Source: JANQLU01 sp964434955 (GTDB lineage: Bacteria; Planctomycetota; Planctomycetia; Pirellulales; Pirellulaceae). From it: DNA of 38,756 bases. Location of the stretch: positions 1 through 38,756 of the forward strand of contig CAYSXI010000025.1 of assembly GCA_964434955.1 (NCBI GenBank), given 5' to 3'. Under the pieces are notes generated by a model. It saw only the letters and a list, made by a program, of their open reading frames with translations, was not told where the DNA came from and searched no databases. Positions within the stretch are counted from its first letter, which is position 1; the number at the start of each line of letters is the position of its first letter. The position numbers and the translations under genes are program-made. This document shows positions 9,728 to 17,772 of this stretch, piece after piece.

Positions 9728-12535
9728 TCACCCGATGGCTTCCAGCTGGCGGTCGAGAACATTGTCCTGGCATATGGCTGCGAAATCTTTGCGGTATCGA
9801 TGCTCGGGAACGGGCGGCCAGAATTCCGCATCCAGAACTTTGGTGACGACGCTCCTTGCTGTCTGCATGGCATCGTCCAAATCGGCTTCGCTCCAATCAG
9901 CAAAATAGGCGCCCAGCAAACTAAGATCCTTGGGGAGCGCGATATAGCCAAAGCGGTAGGGGCCGGGGATCTCAAGATGTCTCGCAATATGACGATAAAG
10001 CGGCAACTGAAGGTCGATCCAATTCCCTTTGGAATCTCGGTGTTTTCTCACTGGCGACGTTTCGCGATCGCCCGTCTTGTAATCGAAAATCGCCGTTTGA
10101 TCCAATTCACGGTGTCGGTCGATTCGGTCAATTCTGCCTCGCAACTCGATGCAGCGTCCGTCCTCAAGCTCGATGGTGACACCCTCGGCTTGAATTTCCG
10201 TGTGTTCGATGGTCCAGCCTTGCGAAGCCCAGTCCGCTTGCCAATCGGCAAAGGCGTTCAATCGTTGGAGCGATTGGCCTTTTTGAATTTCGACGGCTGC
10301 GAACGGATTCCTTCCAAAGGTCTTCAAGAAATACTCGTCCAATTGCTGCCCCAGATAATCGCGAATCTCATGGGGATTGGTGCTGTCCTTGAGATCGCTC
10401 TGCCCAAACGCCTCAAGCACGTCGTGAATCGCGTTGCCAAAAGACGGGGGCGACAACTCATTAACCTGGTCGTCGAGCGGTTCAAGTTTCTCGACATGTT
10501 TCAGATAAAAGTAGTAGGGGCAGGCAAGGTAATTTTTGAATGCCGTCACGCTCATATGTTTCAGCGGATTTGACGCAAGCGGGCGCGGCACGACAAGTTT
10601 CGCTTCGTCGGAATTCACGGAGCGAGACTCCAACTCCGGAACCGCTTCCAGGTTGATGCCCGAACCAAACAAAGACGTAACTCGGCCCGGTATCTTGTTG
10701 CGTTCCGTGGCAAACAATAGGCGGCTGGGCGTTTGAGGTTCGCCGTCGCGGTTTCTTCTTGCCACGATCAACTTCAAATGAGCGCGTCCGGCTCGCAAGA
10801 CATTCAAAAAATAATTGTCGCGAGCGTAACGCCTCAAGTTATCGACCAATCCCATTTTTTGCCGCAGCGTGTTGGGCAACATGGCATCGGAGTTTTGGCT
10901 TTGCGGAATCAGCTCATCATTGAACGACGTCACAATCGTGAGAGGCGCGTGGTCCAAGGCGAGGTCAAGCCAGCCAAGCATTTCAATCGGTTCATCGGAG
11001 CGTCCCGTTTGCACCCTGTCGTGTTGCAACCGGGCGAGAAGCAAATCAAAAGCCTCGGCTGCAGTCGAACGGGGAGCAAGCGACTCGGGGATTGACTGAA
11101 TCTCAAACAGGCATTGGCGGATTTTTGTAAGCGCGTTCAAAGTTCGTTCGTGTTCAGCTCGCTCGACGTCCAACTCGACCGGGTGATAAAACTCGGCCAG
11201 GATTTGCGCGATCATTCCTGCCCAGTCGCACAGATTTCGATACTTGGGACGGACCAAGGGTGAAATCAGCGATTCAATTGACTCGTGAACAAGCCGGATG
11301 GTCGAATTTTTGTTGCGCGGGCCGAGCCAAAAACCAAGTTTCGGTTGGAGGTGGTCTTGAAAGTACTTGTCGAGTTCCGAGAGCCAGTCGGAAGAAAACG
11401 TGTCGCCCTTGTTCGGATCATTTTGCCGGGCGTTTACCTGCAGGTTGATCCAGTCCGCAACGACGACGTGCCGAACCAAGGCCGCGAATTCAAAAAATCT
11501 TTGCCCGTCGAGATAGGCAGCCAGCGCCTTGAGCAACTGGAACGGAGATGACTCCGATATCGGGTGCCCTCCGGACCAAGATAAAGAAACGTCAAACTTG
11601 CTCAGTTCGTTTTCCAGCTGACGCACGATGCGTTGGTCTCCAACTCCGATCGAGATTTCATCTTTCGAAAACTGGCTCGCCTGCTCGCTCAAAAGTTTGA
11701 CCATCAGCGCCGCCTGATCCTCGGGGCCCTCGACAACCTCTATTTGCTCGTCGCGCACGTTCGTTCGAGCGTTTTCCCAATGATTGGGAATCAGGCGGCC
11801 AAAATGATCAAAACGCTCGGCCAATTCTTCCGGGGCGAAAACAAGAGAAGTGACCGAGTCGGAAACTTGTTCGAGCATGTGAACGATTCCGCGATTCAAA
11901 TCAACGGTGCCGATCAGAAAGATTTTACGAGTCGTGCTGCAGTTGCCCTTTTCCACGGCGGCAATTCGTTCTCGCTGGATATCACAAATCCCCTGGGAGT
12001 CCAAAATGGAAAAGTACTTTTCCTGAACCCGCGCAAAGTACTTCCATCGTTGAGTCTCCCCAAAACCGGGGATCTTCTGAGCGGAGTAAAGGACGTCCTG
12101 AAACAGAAAGCCCTCCGAAGCAACATCCTCGTGCGTTTGATAAAAAAGATTTGCTAGATCCAACCATGCTGGCAATTCGTTTTCATCTGAAGGCGGGGAA
12201 AAAAAGTCGGACCCACTTCGTCGGAGCGATTTCAAGGCTGAGACCCAGGCAAGCTTCTGTGTCAACTCGGAAGCAAAGGGGCGTCGAGCCGAATACAATA
12301 ACTCGGGTAGTTGGCCGACGGTGACGATCTTGGGGATTTGAAGTGAAAGTTCGCGGGTGCTGGCGAACTTCGACAACTGGATCAACAGTTGGCGGCAGGC
12401 CCTTCGGTTTGGAAGGACGGCGATGCAATTCGATAGGTTCAACGAACCGGAGTCGGAAAACTTCGAAGCCAGGAATTCAACCGCTGCGGGCAGCGGCGCG
12501 AGGTTCCAATCAATAAATTTCCTGGTTAGCGCCAT
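9728..12535 (-). CDS. addB: AddB-like nuclease subunit (PD-(D/E)XK)
   Basis: This 935-residue protein is the partner of AddA. The N-terminal ~600 residues resemble an inactivated helicase; I see no Walker A glycine-lysine motif. Further on, SVTAFKNYLACPYYFYLKHV (near residue 670), GRIDRID (near 800) and IFDYKTGDRE (near 818) form the RecB-type nuclease, with DLQLPLYRHIA after it. In AddB proteins this nuclease is normally stapled by a 4Fe-4S cluster with one Cys before the domain and a CxxC...C group at the end. Here only ACPYY and the last Cys (AICQDN) are visible; the middle pair is missing. The start is uncertain: ATG 12535 begins just before RKFIDWN, and an in-frame TTG at 12553 would add six residues. 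The first gene of the addB-addA-primase unit, it probably uses a promoter in 12536-12750, shared divergently with the DUF2927-like gene. Confidence 0.85.
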   Translation of the reverse strand: MALTRKFIDWNLAPLPAAVEFLASKFSDSGSLNLSNCIAVLPNRRACRQLLIQLSKFASTRELSLQIPKIVTVGQLPELLYSARRPFASELTQKLAWVSALKSLRRSGSDFFSPPSDENELPAWLDLANLFYQTHEDVASEGFLFQDVLYSAQKIPGFGETQRWKYFARVQEKYFSILDSQGICDIQRERIAAVEKGNCSTTRKIFLIGTVDLNRGIVHMLEQVSDSVTSLVFAPEELAERFDHFGRLIPNHWENARTNVRDEQIEVVEGPEDQAALMVKLLSEQASQFSKDEISIGVGDQRIVRQLENELSKFDVSLSWSGGHPISESSPFQLLKALAAYLDGQRFFEFAALVRHVVVADWINLQVNARQNDPNKGDTFSSDWLSELDKYFQDHLQPKLGFWLGPRNKNSTIRLVHESIESLISPLVRPKYRNLCDWAGMIAQILAEFYHPVELDVERAEHERTLNALTKIRQCLFEIQSIPESLAPRSTAAEAFDLLLARLQHDRVQTGRSDEPIEMLGWLDLALDHAPLTIVTSFNDELIPQSQNSDAMLPNTLRQKMGLVDNLRRYARDNYFLNVLRAGRAHLKLIVARRNRDGEPQTPSRLLFATERNKIPGRVTSLFGSGINLEAVPELESRSVNSDEAKLVVPRPLASNPLKHMSVTAFKNYLACPYYFYLKHVEKLEPLDDQVNELSPPSFGNAIHDVLEAFGQSDLKDSTNPHEIRDYLGQQLDEYFLKTFGRNPFAAVEIQKGQSLQRLNAFADWQADWASQGWTIEHTEIQAEGVTIELEDGRCIELRGRIDRIDRHRELDQTAIFDYKTGDRETSPVRKHRDSKGNWIDLQLPLYRHIARHLEIPGPYRFGYIALPKDLSLLGAYFADWSEADLDDAMQTARSVVTKVLDAEFWPPVPEHRYRKDFAAICQDNVLDRQLEAIG

Positions 12536-12750
12536 CTTGCTGCTCGTTTCCAAACTCCATCAATCCGGAATCCTGCCGGATATGTCGCGCAGGATATCGA
12601 GATTCTACCAGAATTAACACACTTCAAAAATCTGCCGCGACCTCGAATGAAAACGGGTAGAATAAACAGGGACCCGTTTCATTCGACGAACGGTTTTTCG
12701 ACACGCGATTATGGCGACAAAAGGATGCCCAACAGGGCGCGCGCATCAAC

Positions 12751-13803
12751 ATGAATCTCCATGCCACTCTACGACGAGCCATTGGGACAACGACAGTGGT
12801 TTTGCTTGTAACCTGTGTTCAGCAGCTTGCAATTTGCCAAACCAAGTCGACCGATGATAAGTCCGATCGATACGCGATCGTTTCGAATTCAAAAAATATG
12901 GTCATGGTCGACAAGATCAATGGACGATCCTGGATCCTCGTTACTCGACAAAACGAAAAAAAGTGGGTGCCTTTGGCGCGTGTCGATTCTGTCGAAGCCG
13001 CAAAAAAATGGCTTGCGTCCGGTACCGAGGCGGACCTGTTCAATGGCAACGGAAAAACCGAGTCCGGTTCCGGCAGAAATGGGAATGAAAAGAAACAAAA
13101 GCCGGAAGATGCATTTGCATCGTGGGCGGCGGACATCGTTCTGAATGTGGAATACGGAAAAGACAAAAATTCCGGCGTCAAAATTTGGGAGAAGCCGCCG
13201 AAGATCTCGATTTTCAACGCAAACGAAACACAGAGAAAAGCGGTCGAGTCGGCCGTCAAATCCATTAATGAGGCGTTGGCACGGACACGTTTCGGGAAGC
13301 TCGAGATCGGAGAGGACAACGATGGCGACGCGGACATGCTCGTTTACTTTGCCCCGCTCAGTCAATTTGGTGAAATCGCATCCCATCACGGTTTTCGAAT
13401 TCCGCAAGTCAACGAAGGTTTCTTCGCATTGCAGTGGGATTCTAATTTCAAGATCCACGAAGCGATCGTACTGCTGGCTTCCGATCGATTGCGTGACGAT
13501 TCTTTGAAGCACATCACGCTCGAAGAAATCGTTCAATCGCTGGGGCCAACCAACGATTCCCCGACCCACAAAAACAGCATCTTTTTCTCCGGTCGTGGTG
13601 GCCCAACGACTTTGACGGAACGAGATAAAATCGTCGTCGAGGTACTCTACTCTCGTTTGAAAGCGGGGAATCGAAAGACCGCCGTGCAACGGGCTTATCG
13701 AAACCATGCGCTAAAGCTGATTCGAGCCCAACAACGCAAAGCGGATTCCAAGAAGGCCGAATCCAAGAAGGCGGATTCCAAGAAGGCCAAATCCGGCGGC
13801 TAA
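12751..13803 (+). CDS. Secreted DUF2927-like protein with Lys-rich tail
   Basis: This 350-residue protein opens with an export signal: two arginines, then TTTVVLLVTC and a likely cleavage site after AIC near residue 30. Residues ~36-85 form a small domain (YAIVSNSKNMVMVDKINGR). The core at ~130-310 resembles DUF2927, a family of unknown function, with LEEIVQSLGPTNDS, SIFFSGRG and LTERDKIVVEVLYSRLKAG. The tail is a repeated, strongly basic ADSKKAESKKADSKKAKS. The protein probably acts in the periplasm or outside the cell; the basic tail could bind an acidic polymer or surface, which is inference. Start ATG 12751 is the only one that gives a signal peptide. The stop codon (13801-13803) overlaps that of the convergent QueC-like gene (13800-13802). 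Confidence 0.75.
   Translation: MNLHATLRRAIGTTTVVLLVTCVQQLAICQTKSTDDKSDRYAIVSNSKNMVMVDKINGRSWILVTRQNEKKWVPLARVDSVEAAKKWLASGTEADLFNGNGKTESGSGRNGNEKKQKPEDAFASWAADIVLNVEYGKDKNSGVKIWEKPPKISIFNANETQRKAVESAVKSINEALARTRFGKLEIGEDNDGDADMLVYFAPLSQFGEIASHHGFRIPQVNEGFFALQWDSNFKIHEAIVLLASDRLRDDSLKHITLEEIVQSLGPTNDSPTHKNSIFFSGRGGPTTLTERDKIVVEVLYSRLKAGNRKTAVQRAYRNHALKLIRAQQRKADSKKAESKKADSKKAKSGG
13741..13794 (+). repeat. Imperfect tandem repeat encoding SKKA units
   Basis: An 18-bp sequence is identical at 13741-13758 and 13771-13788, with diverged 12-bp copies of its second half between and after. It encodes the alternating D/E-SKKA tail of the DUF2927-like protein. Such repeats readily change copy number. 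Confidence 0.85.
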
Positions 13804-14714
13804 TTCGAATTGGACTCGCGATATTCTTTTTCAAGTTCGCGAGCGCGTTGGACAACCTGCGGCCAGGGTTCCTGGTAACGAATGGGGTCTTCGATTCCCA
13901 GTTTGTCGAATGCCAGGATTCGTTCGACGTCGCTTCCCGTAATTCCAGACGAGACACCGGACGGATCAGGGGAGTAGCTGGTTAAGGTATTGCTAAAGAT
14001 CTCATTGAATTCGAGCGCGAGTTTGTCGCAAGACTGTTTTGCTTCCTGGAGAATCATGGCTTTGTCCCATTCCAGGTAGGGCAAGTGGAACAGGACCTGA
14101 TCCGAATCCCAGTTGCCAAGTTCAAAAGCTCGTTGAAGCGCTTCGTAGAATACAGGTCGGCAATCCGGGTAAATCGCATGGTCGCCACGGTGCACGCCCA
14201 GCGCCAGCGCCGCGGGCGCATTGGCTTTGGTTGCCAATGAAAGGGCGTAGCCATAGGCGATCGAGGCAAAGATAGCATTGCGGTTGGGAACGACCGTCGC
14301 CTTCATTTGCTCTTTTTCGTAGTGCCCGGTTGGGACTTCCCATTCGTCATTCAGCAAGGCCGAATGAAACAGGTTTCCGATCGCCGAAACGTCGATCAAG
14401 TCCCATTCAACCGCCTGCTTCTTGGACTTCAGGAGTTCCAGATTGCGGCGCACGCATTCGAGTTCAAGCTTGTGTTTCTGGCCGTAGTCAAAGCTCAGCG
14501 CGCGGACGCGGCAGCCTTTTGCCAGCAGGTGCAGAAGTAAGCTCGTTGAGTCCATCCCGCCGCTAAGGCAAATGACCGCGTCGGAAAATGAATTAATTTG
14601 TGAATTCAATTGAGAACCGTGTCCAAACGTGTCTTGGGGGAACTTAAACTCGGGAAAACATTGCGAAACACCAGTCAGCCATTGTGGCCCAGCATTCGTG
14701 GTTGGAAAAGGCAT
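13800..14714 (-). CDS. queC-like: QueC-like PP-loop enzyme lacking the zinc site
   Basis: This protein resembles 7-cyano-7-deazaguanine synthase, which makes preQ0 from CDG and ammonia using ATP. It has the PP-loop LSGGMDS (51-56), LSFDYGQKH (73-81), VPNRNAIFASIA (142-153) and GVHRGDHAIYPDCRPVF (173-189). QueC normally ends with four zinc-binding cysteines in a pattern close to CYx7-9CGxCxxC. Here this region (about 243-265) reads TSYSPDPSGVSSGITGSDV, so the ligand positions fall on S246, S256, T259 and D262 with no Cys nearby. At 304 residues it is longer than usual QueC (about 220-240), mostly through a ~45-residue N-terminal extension. ATG 14714 is taken as start; a TTG at 14609 would remove 35 residues. 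No other queuosine gene is in the window. It may be a true QueC or a paralogue with another deazaguanine-type role. Confidence 0.85.
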   Translation of the reverse strand: MPFPTTNAGPQWLTGVSQCFPEFKFPQDTFGHGSQLNSQINSFSDAVICLSGGMDSTSLLLHLLAKGCRVRALSFDYGQKHKLELECVRRNLELLKSKKQAVEWDLIDVSAIGNLFHSALLNDEWEVPTGHYEKEQMKATVVPNRNAIFASIAYGYALSLATKANAPAALALGVHRGDHAIYPDCRPVFYEALQRAFELGNWDSDQVLFHLPYLEWDKAMILQEAKQSCDKLALEFNEIFSNTLTSYSPDPSGVSSGITGSDVERILAFDKLGIEDPIRYQEPWPQVVQRARELEKEYRESNSN

Positions 14715-14744
14715 ATTGGCGACGAGTTGGGTGAAGGCAATAAT

Positions 14745-14752
14745 CCAATTGG
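14745..14752. promoter_or_regulatory. Palindrome in the QueC-like/WYL divergent spacer
   Basis: A perfect CCAATTGG palindrome lies about midway between the divergent QueC-like and WYL starts, in an AT-richer stretch. It could be part of an operator for the WYL regulator. An 8-bp palindrome is weak evidence alone. Confidence 0.25.
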
Positions 14753-14797
14753 CTAAATGCTAGTCGACGAATTGAAACGGGATTTTCGGGTGAGGCG

Positions 14798-15808
14798 ATG
14801 GCGCGCAACGAACAATTGATTCGGCAACACAAGATTCTTCAAATTCTCGAAGGCGTTCGATTTGGCCGAACCCTGAATGAATTGCAGCAGGATATCGTTG
14901 ACGAACTGGGACTGAGCTCCCTTCATACGCGGACTCTGCGCCGCGATTTGGAGGCTTTGCAAGCCGCCGGGATTGACGTCGATTCTCACGATTCGCCCCG
15001 GGGCAAGGTTTGGAAACTTGGCCCGCGCGCAAAGCAAACACACAAGATCAGCGCAACCGCAACGGAATTGATTGCGCTCTCGCTTGGGCGGCAATTGCTG
15101 CACCCCTTGGCGGGAACACCTTTCTGGATGGGCATTGAGTCGTTCTGGAATAAAATCCAGGAAGAGATTCCGCAGACCGTCATTTCCCACTACGAAAAAT
15201 TTCGCAAGACACTCTATGTTCAGGGCATCACGGCCAAGAGCTACGAAAAGCATCATGGGATGATCAAGACGATCAACCGGGCCATCCTCGAACATCGAGT
15301 CGTCGAGATTGAATACAGCGCACCCAATGAGCCGGCCACAACCCGATTGATCGAGCCCTACTCCATCGCGCTTTGCCCGCCCAGCTTGTATGTTGTGGCT
15401 CGCTACCACGAACCCAAGGATAAATCGGACGCGATTCGTACTTTCAAGTTGGATCGATTCGAAAAAGCAACGATCCTGGACAAGTGGTTTAAGGTTCCCG
15501 CGGATCTTGATATTGAGCAGTTCATGAAGGAGAGCACAGGGATCTATCTTGGCAGCAAGCCAACTAATTTCAAAATTCGCGTCAATCAAAAAGCGGCGGT
15601 CTGGATCCGCGAAGAACCCTGGCATCCCGAGCAGAAATTGAAAACCCTCAAAGATGGCAGCGTTGAATTGACCGTTCGTGCGGCCCACCACATGGAAATC
15701 ATTCCCAAAGTCTTGCAGCTGGGAGAAAACGCCGAGCTCATTTCGCCCAAGTCAGCGAGAGACTATCTGGCGGGAGTCGCCAAAAAGATTGCCAAGCTTT
15801 ATTCGTGA
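14798..15808 (+). CDS. WYL-domain transcriptional regulator
   Basis: This 336-residue protein has a winged helix-turn-helix at the N-terminus (residues ~8-65, with LHTRTLRRDLEALQAAG as recognition region). A WYL ligand-binding domain follows at ~150-235 (VEIEYSAP, IEPYSIALCPPSLYVVARY, IRTFKLDRF) with a C-terminal WCX-like extension. WYL proteins are usually cytoplasmic regulators that respond to nucleotides or single-stranded nucleic acid, often near defence or DNA-repair genes. Start ATG 14798 has GTGAGG a few bases upstream. The gene is divergent from the QueC-like gene with 83 bp between the two starts, so that spacer is the most likely operator region. Which genes it controls is inferred from position only. 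Confidence 0.9.
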   Translation: MARNEQLIRQHKILQILEGVRFGRTLNELQQDIVDELGLSSLHTRTLRRDLEALQAAGIDVDSHDSPRGKVWKLGPRAKQTHKISATATELIALSLGRQLLHPLAGTPFWMGIESFWNKIQEEIPQTVISHYEKFRKTLYVQGITAKSYEKHHGMIKTINRAILEHRVVEIEYSAPNEPATTRLIEPYSIALCPPSLYVVARYHEPKDKSDAIRTFKLDRFEKATILDKWFKVPADLDIEQFMKESTGIYLGSKPTNFKIRVNQKAAVWIREEPWHPEQKLKTLKDGSVELTVRAAHHMEIIPKVLQLGENAELISPKSARDYLAGVAKKIAKLYS

Positions 15809-15856
15809 TCCGTCGTGGCTATTCACGCGGGCGGTTATCGTGGGCGAGTCGGTAAT

Positions 15857-15924
15857 TGCTCACGATAATCAATCGCTCACGATATTTATTCGCTCACGGG
15901 GTTTATTCGCTCACGGGGGCTTGG
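15857..15924. repeat. 17-bp tandem repeat, four degenerate copies
   Basis: Four 17-bp units, 15857-15873, 15874-15890, 15891-15907 and 15908-15924, share the core GCTCACG. Units 2 and 3 also share TTTATT at the end, and units 3 and 4 share CGCTCACGGGG. The array fills the gap between the convergent WYL and aat genes and runs into the last codons of aat, giving that gene its VSE-stop ending. Units abut with no spacers, so this is not CRISPR. Confidence 0.8.
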
Positions 15925-16613
15925 AGACTTTGGCCAAATCGAGCGCCTCGGCTTAGGCCCTGAGTCACCAGTTCGACCAATGCTTCGCGGGAAACCGGTT
16001 TGCACCCGAAACGTTTCCAGTGTTCACTCAGGTACTGGCAATCGATCCAGGCGAATCCGTCTTCTTTCAATTGCCGAGACAATTCGATAAATGCAATTTT
16101 GCTCGCCTGATCAACGCTGCAATACATGCTTTCCAGGAAAAAGACATCGCCAATGGCGAGTCCAAAACCGCCGCCAACCAATTCCCCGTCCTCATACGCC
16201 TCAACACTGTGGCAAACGCCTTTCTGGTAAAGCTCCAGGTAGACATCCTTCAGGGCTTGGTTAATCCAGGTTTCGTCACGGCCCGCGCAGTTTTCGACTA
16301 CGGTTTCGAATTCCGTGTTGTACTTGATCGTGAATTTTTGCTTGTTGAGATAGGTTTTCACACGTTTGGAGACATGGACATCATCGACGGCGACGACGGC
16401 ACGCTCATCCGGGGTTTGCCAGTGGATTCGGCCGTCTGGCTGGCCAAGCGGAAACATTCCCTGGATGTAGGCAAGAACCATCGACTCTGCGGTGAATTCA
16501 CGGCTTTCAATGAGACGGCAAAAAGCTCGATCGTATCCTCCGTTGATCCCGAAAAAACACTTGGTGGCAACGGATTTGGCAAATCGTTTTGGTAGGTCGA
16601 GAAAGTAGTTCAT
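15903..16613 (-). CDS. aat: Leucyl/phenylalanyl-tRNA-protein transferase
   Basis: Aat moves Leu or Phe from its tRNA to proteins with N-terminal Arg or Lys, marking them for ClpS/ClpAP degradation in the cytoplasm. The 236-residue length is normal for the family. Family motifs are present in order: YIQGMFPLG, HWQTPDERAV, ENCAGRDETWI, GVCHSVEAYEDGELVGGGFG, FFLESMY, ASKIAFIELSRQL, AWIDCQYLSEHWKRFG and PVSREALVELV. ATG 16613 begins a short variable N-terminus before the conserved region. The last codons lie inside the 17-bp tandem repeat, so the C-terminal end may have been altered by repeat expansion. Confidence 0.93.
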   Translation of the reverse strand: MNYFLDLPKRFAKSVATKCFFGINGGYDRAFCRLIESREFTAESMVLAYIQGMFPLGQPDGRIHWQTPDERAVVAVDDVHVSKRVKTYLNKQKFTIKYNTEFETVVENCAGRDETWINQALKDVYLELYQKGVCHSVEAYEDGELVGGGFGLAIGDVFFLESMYCSVDQASKIAFIELSRQLKEDGFAWIDCQYLSEHWKRFGCKPVSREALVELVTQGLSRGARFGQSLQAPVSE

Positions 16614-16748
16614 GGCACCCTGCTTGAAATTCGCGTTTCAAAATTCTGCGATCTCATAGAGCGGCCGGCAAACACCAAGACGCCGAAACTTGGGATTCTG
16701 AACGACCAGGTCAGGTCGTATCAGTCGTATCGTTCGCACAGATGGCGA

Positions 16749-17651
16749 TTAGTCTTGTCGCTGATAGAGCGACCAAAACACATCGTCGAGAAAATAAGGG
16801 ACCTTCAAGTGCTTGGGCATCAACGCAAGCGGGGCAGCCGCAATGGATCCCAACCGCGAGTTAGACATCTTGTAGCGGATCAAACTTGAGGCGTGTCCGA
16901 GTTTGATCCATTTGGATGGTCTTCCCCGTTTGACCTTGGCGAAGCCGCTCGTGCTCATCATTTCGTCCAGGCCCCGCCGGGAAAACCACTGGACAACACT
17001 GGGCGGACTGTACTCATGCCAGCGCTTGCCGAAGAGCCTCGCCGTCCAGCTCCTGCGATCCCAGGTTTCGATCAATACCAATCCATGTGGCGCCAATAGC
17101 GATCTGACTTTTTCAATTGCCTGAAGGGGATCCAGGATGTGCGCGATGACTTGGATCATGGTGACCATTTGGAACCGACGGTCACATGAAAACTCTTCAA
17201 ACGCCGAATGCACGATATTGATTCCGCGTTGGTTTCCAAGCTGAACCATCGAGTGATTGGGTTCAACACCGATTCCTTTCCACCCGGCAGATTGGAAGCC
17301 CTCAAGCAAATACCCGGCCGCCGCACCGATATCCAACAAGCAGCCCGTCGTACCATGCGGCTCAACAATTTTTGCATAACGTTTCCCGGAACGGACCAGC
17401 AGATCCGCTTCCAATTCGTAGTCCTCGTAACCGGCGTTGCCACCATAGAAATAGTCGTCGCCGTAAACGTTGGGAATGTGTTTCGACCGATTGGACGGCA
17501 AAAAGAAATAGTGGTCGCAAGAATCACAACCGCGAATCGACATGTCATCGATTTTTAGCTTTGCCCTTGAGTCGCCCCCACAAAGCGGGCAATGGCCCGA
17601 GCGAATTTCGCCCACCTGGCTTGCGCTTCGGCTGGAAGTGGTGATCGACAT
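16749..17651 (-). CDS. SAM-dependent methyltransferase with N-terminal zinc ribbon
   Basis: A 300-residue class I methyltransferase of the Methyltransf_23 type. Residues ~20-47 hold two CxxC pairs (GHCPLCGG and GCDSCDHYFF), a probable zinc ribbon. The SAM-binding motif LLDIGAAAGYLLEGF lies near residues 105-120, the acidic end of the second strand is GIGVEPN, and FQMVTMIQVIAHILDP gives the motif IV region. This architecture is frequent in methyltransferases of polysaccharide or sugar-nucleotide clusters, but no glycosyltransferase other than glgA is nearby, so the substrate is unknown. It lies 97 bp upstream of the start of the next + strand frame, divergent from the DUF1579 gene. Confidence 0.85.
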   Translation of the reverse strand: MSITTSSRSASQVGEIRSGHCPLCGGDSRAKLKIDDMSIRGCDSCDHYFFLPSNRSKHIPNVYGDDYFYGGNAGYEDYELEADLLVRSGKRYAKIVEPHGTTGCLLDIGAAAGYLLEGFQSAGWKGIGVEPNHSMVQLGNQRGINIVHSAFEEFSCDRRFQMVTMIQVIAHILDPLQAIEKVRSLLAPHGLVLIETWDRRSWTARLFGKRWHEYSPPSVVQWFSRRGLDEMMSTSGFAKVKRGRPSKWIKLGHASSLIRYKMSNSRLGSIAAAPLALMPKHLKVPYFLDDVFWSLYQRQD

Positions 17652-17772
17652 CGATTTCCTCTCGGAGCCCGATAGACAGTTTTGATTGAAAATGGCTTAT
17701 GAAGTCATTATATTTCGCACAACTTGTTTTTGCTTTTTCAATTCGTTTCCTGCTGCCTCGGGAGTTGAATTA

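Noticed and set aside
9723..9896. N-terminal extension of the AddA-like protein
   Set aside because: It overlaps the addB coding end, is Arg/Ser-rich without homology, and the helicase domain starts directly after ATG 9722.
13800..14714. QueC-like gene as a decaying pseudogene
   Set aside because: The frame is full length, PP-loop and substrate motifs are intact, and only the zinc positions differ, which argues against random decay.
14753..15691. Minus-strand open frame of 312 codons opposite the WYL gene
   Set aside because: The plus-strand protein is a recognisable WYL regulator; the antisense translation has no motif.
15857..15924. Possible short CRISPR array
   Set aside because: The 17-bp units abut without spacers and no cas gene is present.
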